From: Candidatus Gastranaerophilales bacterium
GTDB taxonomy: Bacteria; Cyanobacteriota; Vampirovibrionia; Gastranaerophilales; JAILCC01
Assembly (NCBI GenBank): GCA_024408745.1
Contig: JAKSUS010000007.1
Coordinates: 1-15,054 of the forward strand
Length of the DNA stretch: 15,054 nt
Direction of reading: 5' to 3'
This document shows positions 12,847 through 15,054 of the stretch, in pieces (position 1 is the first letter of the stretch; the number at the start of each line of letters is the position of its first letter). The notes below the pieces were generated by a model. That model was not told the origin of the DNA. It was given only the letters and a program-made list of their open reading frames with translations, and did not search any database. Both the position numbers and the translations under genes were made by a program.

Positions 12847-13623
12847 ATGAAGATACTTATTGCAAATGATGACGGCATACAAGCTACAGGAATAAATACT
12901 TTAGCAAAAGAATTATGCAATGAAAATGAAGTTTATATTGTTGCACCCGATCAGGAAAGAAGTGCAGCAGGACACGCTTTAACATTAAACATGCCAATCC
13001 GTGTAAGAGAAGTTGATTTAGGGATTCCTGTTGCTAAAGCTTATGCAATTTCAGGAACTCCGGGCGATTGCGTAAAGATGGGTATAACCGAAATTTTAGA
13101 TGTAAAACCTGATTTGGTTATTTCAGGCATTAACCATGGTCCGAACTTAGGAGCTGACGTTTTGTATTCAGGAACAGTTAGTGCTGCTATGGAAGGGGCG
13201 GTTTTAGGTTATCCGAGTATTGCTGTTTCACTTTGCGATTTGAACGGAAGCAGTTACAATATTAAACCAACCGCAAAATTTGTAAGTAATTTTATTAAAA
13301 AAATTCACAACATAAACTTTCCTAAAAAAACCATTTTAAATATTAACGTACCTGACGGCGAACTAAAAGATATGAAAGGTGTTTGCATTGTTAAATTAGA
13401 CATGAGAATGTATACGGTTGCATACGAAAAACATTTTGACACGAGAGGAAAAGTTTATTATTGGATGGCAGGCGAACCAATCAGCGAAAACCATGAACAG
13501 GGAACAGATATTTCAGCAGTATTGCAAAATAAAATTTCAATAACCCCTGTTACGTTTGAAATGACTCACAAGAGCATTATGCCTGATTTGGAAGTCGTTT
13601 TTGCAACTTCAACTTGTGAATAA
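12847..13623 (+). CDS. surE: 5'/3'-nucleotidase SurE
   Basis: A 258-aa metal-dependent phosphatase that removes phosphate from 5'- and 3'-nucleoside monophosphates and short polyphosphates; associated with stationary-phase survival. The metal site N-D-D-G is at residues 7–10 (D8, D9). S39 lies in E-R-S-A-A-G-H, and the metal-binding Asn is N96 in S-G-I-N-H-G-P-N-L-G. S-G-T-P-G-D-C-V (69–76) and Y-S-G-T-V-S-A-A-M-E-G are also family hallmarks. The length is normal. An AAAGGA ribosome site overlaps the end of the cytidylyltransferase gene, 3 nt upstream, so the two are translated from one message. The operon ends at the hairpin at 13645–13672. Confidence 0.96.
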   Translation: MKILIANDDGIQATGINTLAKELCNENEVYIVAPDQERSAAGHALTLNMPIRVREVDLGIPVAKAYAISGTPGDCVKMGITEILDVKPDLVISGINHGPNLGADVLYSGTVSAAMEGAVLGYPSIAVSLCDLNGSSYNIKPTAKFVSNFIKKIHNINFPKKTILNINVPDGELKDMKGVCIVKLDMRMYTVAYEKHFDTRGKVYYWMAGEPISENHEQGTDISAVLQNKISITPVTFEMTHKSIMPDLEVVFATSTCE

Positions 13624-13644
13624 GAATAAATTAATATAATAAAG

Positions 13645-13673
13645 AAGCCTTGTGAAATTCACAAGGCTTTTTA
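13645..13673 (+). terminator. Rho-independent terminator after surE
   Basis: AAGCCTTGTG (13645–13654) pairs perfectly with CACAAGGCTT (13660–13669) around a 5-nt loop, followed by a run of five T. On the opposite strand the T-run is interrupted, so it may work only partly for the convergent gene at 13706. Confidence 0.9.
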
Positions 13674-13705
13674 TCTATTATTTTTGGATTATTAAACTAA
13701 TGTAA

Positions 13706-15037
13706 TTATTTTGTTCTGAAGAATACATCAAGTATATGTACTTCTTCTACTACATCCAGTATAAATTGTTTTACACCATCGACAATTGTACTTGCATAAC
13801 GTGTGAATTTACCCCACAAGCTCGTATCATTACCATATTCATCTTTTAATTTATCGCCACTTTCATCGTATTTAACTGTTGCTTCTGTGGATATGCTTAT
13901 GATACCTTCTTCTTCAAGAGTATGAAGTTCACCTTCATCGGTTATACCATTTTTATTCATATCGCACCATAGTTGCAAATCAAAATATATCGGATCATCA
14001 ACTGTGATATTGCCATCTCCATCCAAATCATATTTAGCAAGTTCTTTGTATCCGTTTTCTTCACCGTTTTGATCACCAAACAGTTCTTTACCACTCGTGA
14101 TTTGTCCGTCTTTTTTATCAATATCTGTATCATGATCATATACAAGGAATGCATTATCGAATTTTGTTTGTTCCTTTGTCCAAGCGATTTCATCAGGATC
14201 GCCGTCGGCATTAAGATCAAATACTATACCATCTTCGATAGATGTAAATTCTAATCCGTCATTATTTAAGTCAAATATAAGTGGTGAATTATTTCTGTAA
14301 TAACCCCAAGCAGTATAAGAGCATGATAAACCTGCATAGTTATTTATATTAATTGTATAAGGACCTACGTTTTTATTTGAACCTTTATCTTTTATGAAAT
14401 TATATAAACCGCTTGATACAACACCCCAAGAATCAAGAGGATAACTAATCATATTACGTTTTTTACCTTTTGAATCGTAATATGAGTAAGGTATTTCGGC
14501 AATAACACTACCGTTTTCACTTAATATATAACTTACAACGTCATTAGCAGGTGTTGTTGTTGAGCAACCTGATGTTTTTTCGGAATATCCGCCCCAACCG
14601 TTTGAATTTACACATCTTGAAGAACCTTTATTTGCATAGAATGATCTGTCAGGACTAACTTTCCCGATTACACCGGTATAACCTGCTTGAAGTAGTAAGT
14701 TCTTCAATGACCTATTCAATGCACCATGGTCTAAAGACATAATGTATATTTTTCCATAGTCAGGACAATCAACTACAGTTTGGCAAGTATTATAATTTAC
14801 AATTTTATAACCTGCAGCTGGAGGAGGGCAAGAACAATCACATGTTGCTTTACTTGTTCTTACTTTTGGTGCATTACAAGATTCTTTACATTCATAATCA
14901 CATTTATCACCTGTTACTTTATGAATACTTGTATTTGGTAAATCAGTCATTGTTGCGTTAGCTCTAGAAATTGAAGAAGCAAACGCTAAAGGAACACTAA
15001 GTCCGATTAAAGAAGCTAAAACTAATAATCTTTTCAT
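13706..15037 (-). CDS. Secreted Cys-rich protein with RTX-associated calcium-binding domain
   Basis: A 443-aa exported protein. A signal peptide (basic start, hydrophobic core 4–20, likely cut after A-F-A) is followed by a Cys-rich stretch with eight Cys between 46 and 91; 12 Cys in all suggest disulfides outside the cytoplasm. Residues about 250–385 carry five Asp-rich loops: FDLNNDGLEF (255–264), FDLNADGDPD (273–282), the loop region at 301–322 ending in GKELFGD, DLDGDGNITVDD (337–348) and DMNKNGITDEGE (359–370). This order and the wording SGKELFGD … LHTLEEEGI match the calcium-binding domain often found at the ends of RTX-type and other large secreted proteins. The middle (about 95–245) is Tyr/Gly/Ser-rich and unrecognised. 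An AAGGAGG ribosome site lies 8 nt before the ATG. Surface or secreted calcium-dependent function is inferred. Confidence 0.88.
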   Translation of the reverse strand: MKRLLVLASLIGLSVPLAFASSISRANATMTDLPNTSIHKVTGDKCDYECKESCNAPKVRTSKATCDCSCPPPAAGYKIVNYNTCQTVVDCPDYGKIYIMSLDHGALNRSLKNLLLQAGYTGVIGKVSPDRSFYANKGSSRCVNSNGWGGYSEKTSGCSTTTPANDVVSYILSENGSVIAEIPYSYYDSKGKKRNMISYPLDSWGVVSSGLYNFIKDKGSNKNVGPYTININNYAGLSCSYTAWGYYRNNSPLIFDLNNDGLEFTSIEDGIVFDLNADGDPDEIAWTKEQTKFDNAFLVYDHDTDIDKKDGQITSGKELFGDQNGEENGYKELAKYDLDGDGNITVDDPIYFDLQLWCDMNKNGITDEGELHTLEEEGIISISTEATVKYDESGDKLKDEYGNDTSLWGKFTRYASTIVDGVKQFILDVVEEVHILDVFFRTK

Positions 15038-15054
15038 TTATTTATCCTCCTTAA

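Noticed and set aside
1..15054. Mobile elements, CRISPR arrays, defence genes or attachment sites
   Set aside because: I found no transposase or integrase motifs, no regularly spaced repeats and no long terminal or direct repeats; the region looks chromosomal.

Overview
The window is AT-rich DNA from a Gram-negative-type (diderm) bacterium. It carries a TonB–ExbB–ExbD energy-transduction operon, SurE, an MscS channel and a CMP-sialic-acid-type cytidylyltransferase. It also has several lineage-specific hypothetical proteins with a short N-terminal motif of the form I-[NS]-F-[KGE]. From recall of family style, this fits non-photosynthetic gut Cyanobacteria (Vampirovibrionia/Melainabacteria, order Gastranaerophilales). 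That placement is an inference; no rRNA or marker phylogeny was possible. There are no tRNA or rRNA genes, insertion sequences, CRISPR arrays or prophage genes.

Layout. 1–787 (−): a hypothetical gene cut by the left edge. 854–1486 (−): a PAP2 phosphatase. 1642–2607 (+): a solitary DppF/OppF-type ABC ATPase. 2662–3369 (+) meets 3372–4754 (−) tail to tail; the latter lies behind its paralogue 4777–5580 (−). 5581–6216: a long intergenic stretch holding a possible 65-aa gene (5750–5947, −) with its own promoter, palindrome and ribosome site. 6217–9806 (+): an operon of TonB-like protein, ExbB, two tandem ExbDs and an MscS channel. 9902–10615 (+) meets 10619–11956 (−) tail to tail. 12151–13623 (+): cytidylyltransferase plus surE, ending in a clear hairpin terminator. 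13706–15037 (−): a secreted, cysteine-rich protein with a calcium-binding domain.

The recognisable genes are mostly envelope functions: lipid-phosphate dephosphorylation, peptide import energy, proton-motive-force coupling to the outer membrane, osmotic protection and surface-sugar activation. The possible new system is in the unrecognised genes. Five of them, plus the small ORF, are preceded by the same promoter-like arrangement: a GCAA[AT]TT box whose G lies 25–26 nt upstream of the first base of a TATAAT-like hexamer. I did not find this box in front of the recognised genes. Two loci repeat one architecture: a plus-strand protein of about 236 aa with an ISA/INF-type N-terminus and one EF-hand-like loop, facing at 2–3 bp a minus-strand coiled-coil protein of about 450 aa with a SHOCT-like helical hairpin. 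This suggests a co-regulated, lineage-specific protein set. Its function cannot be read from sequence alone.
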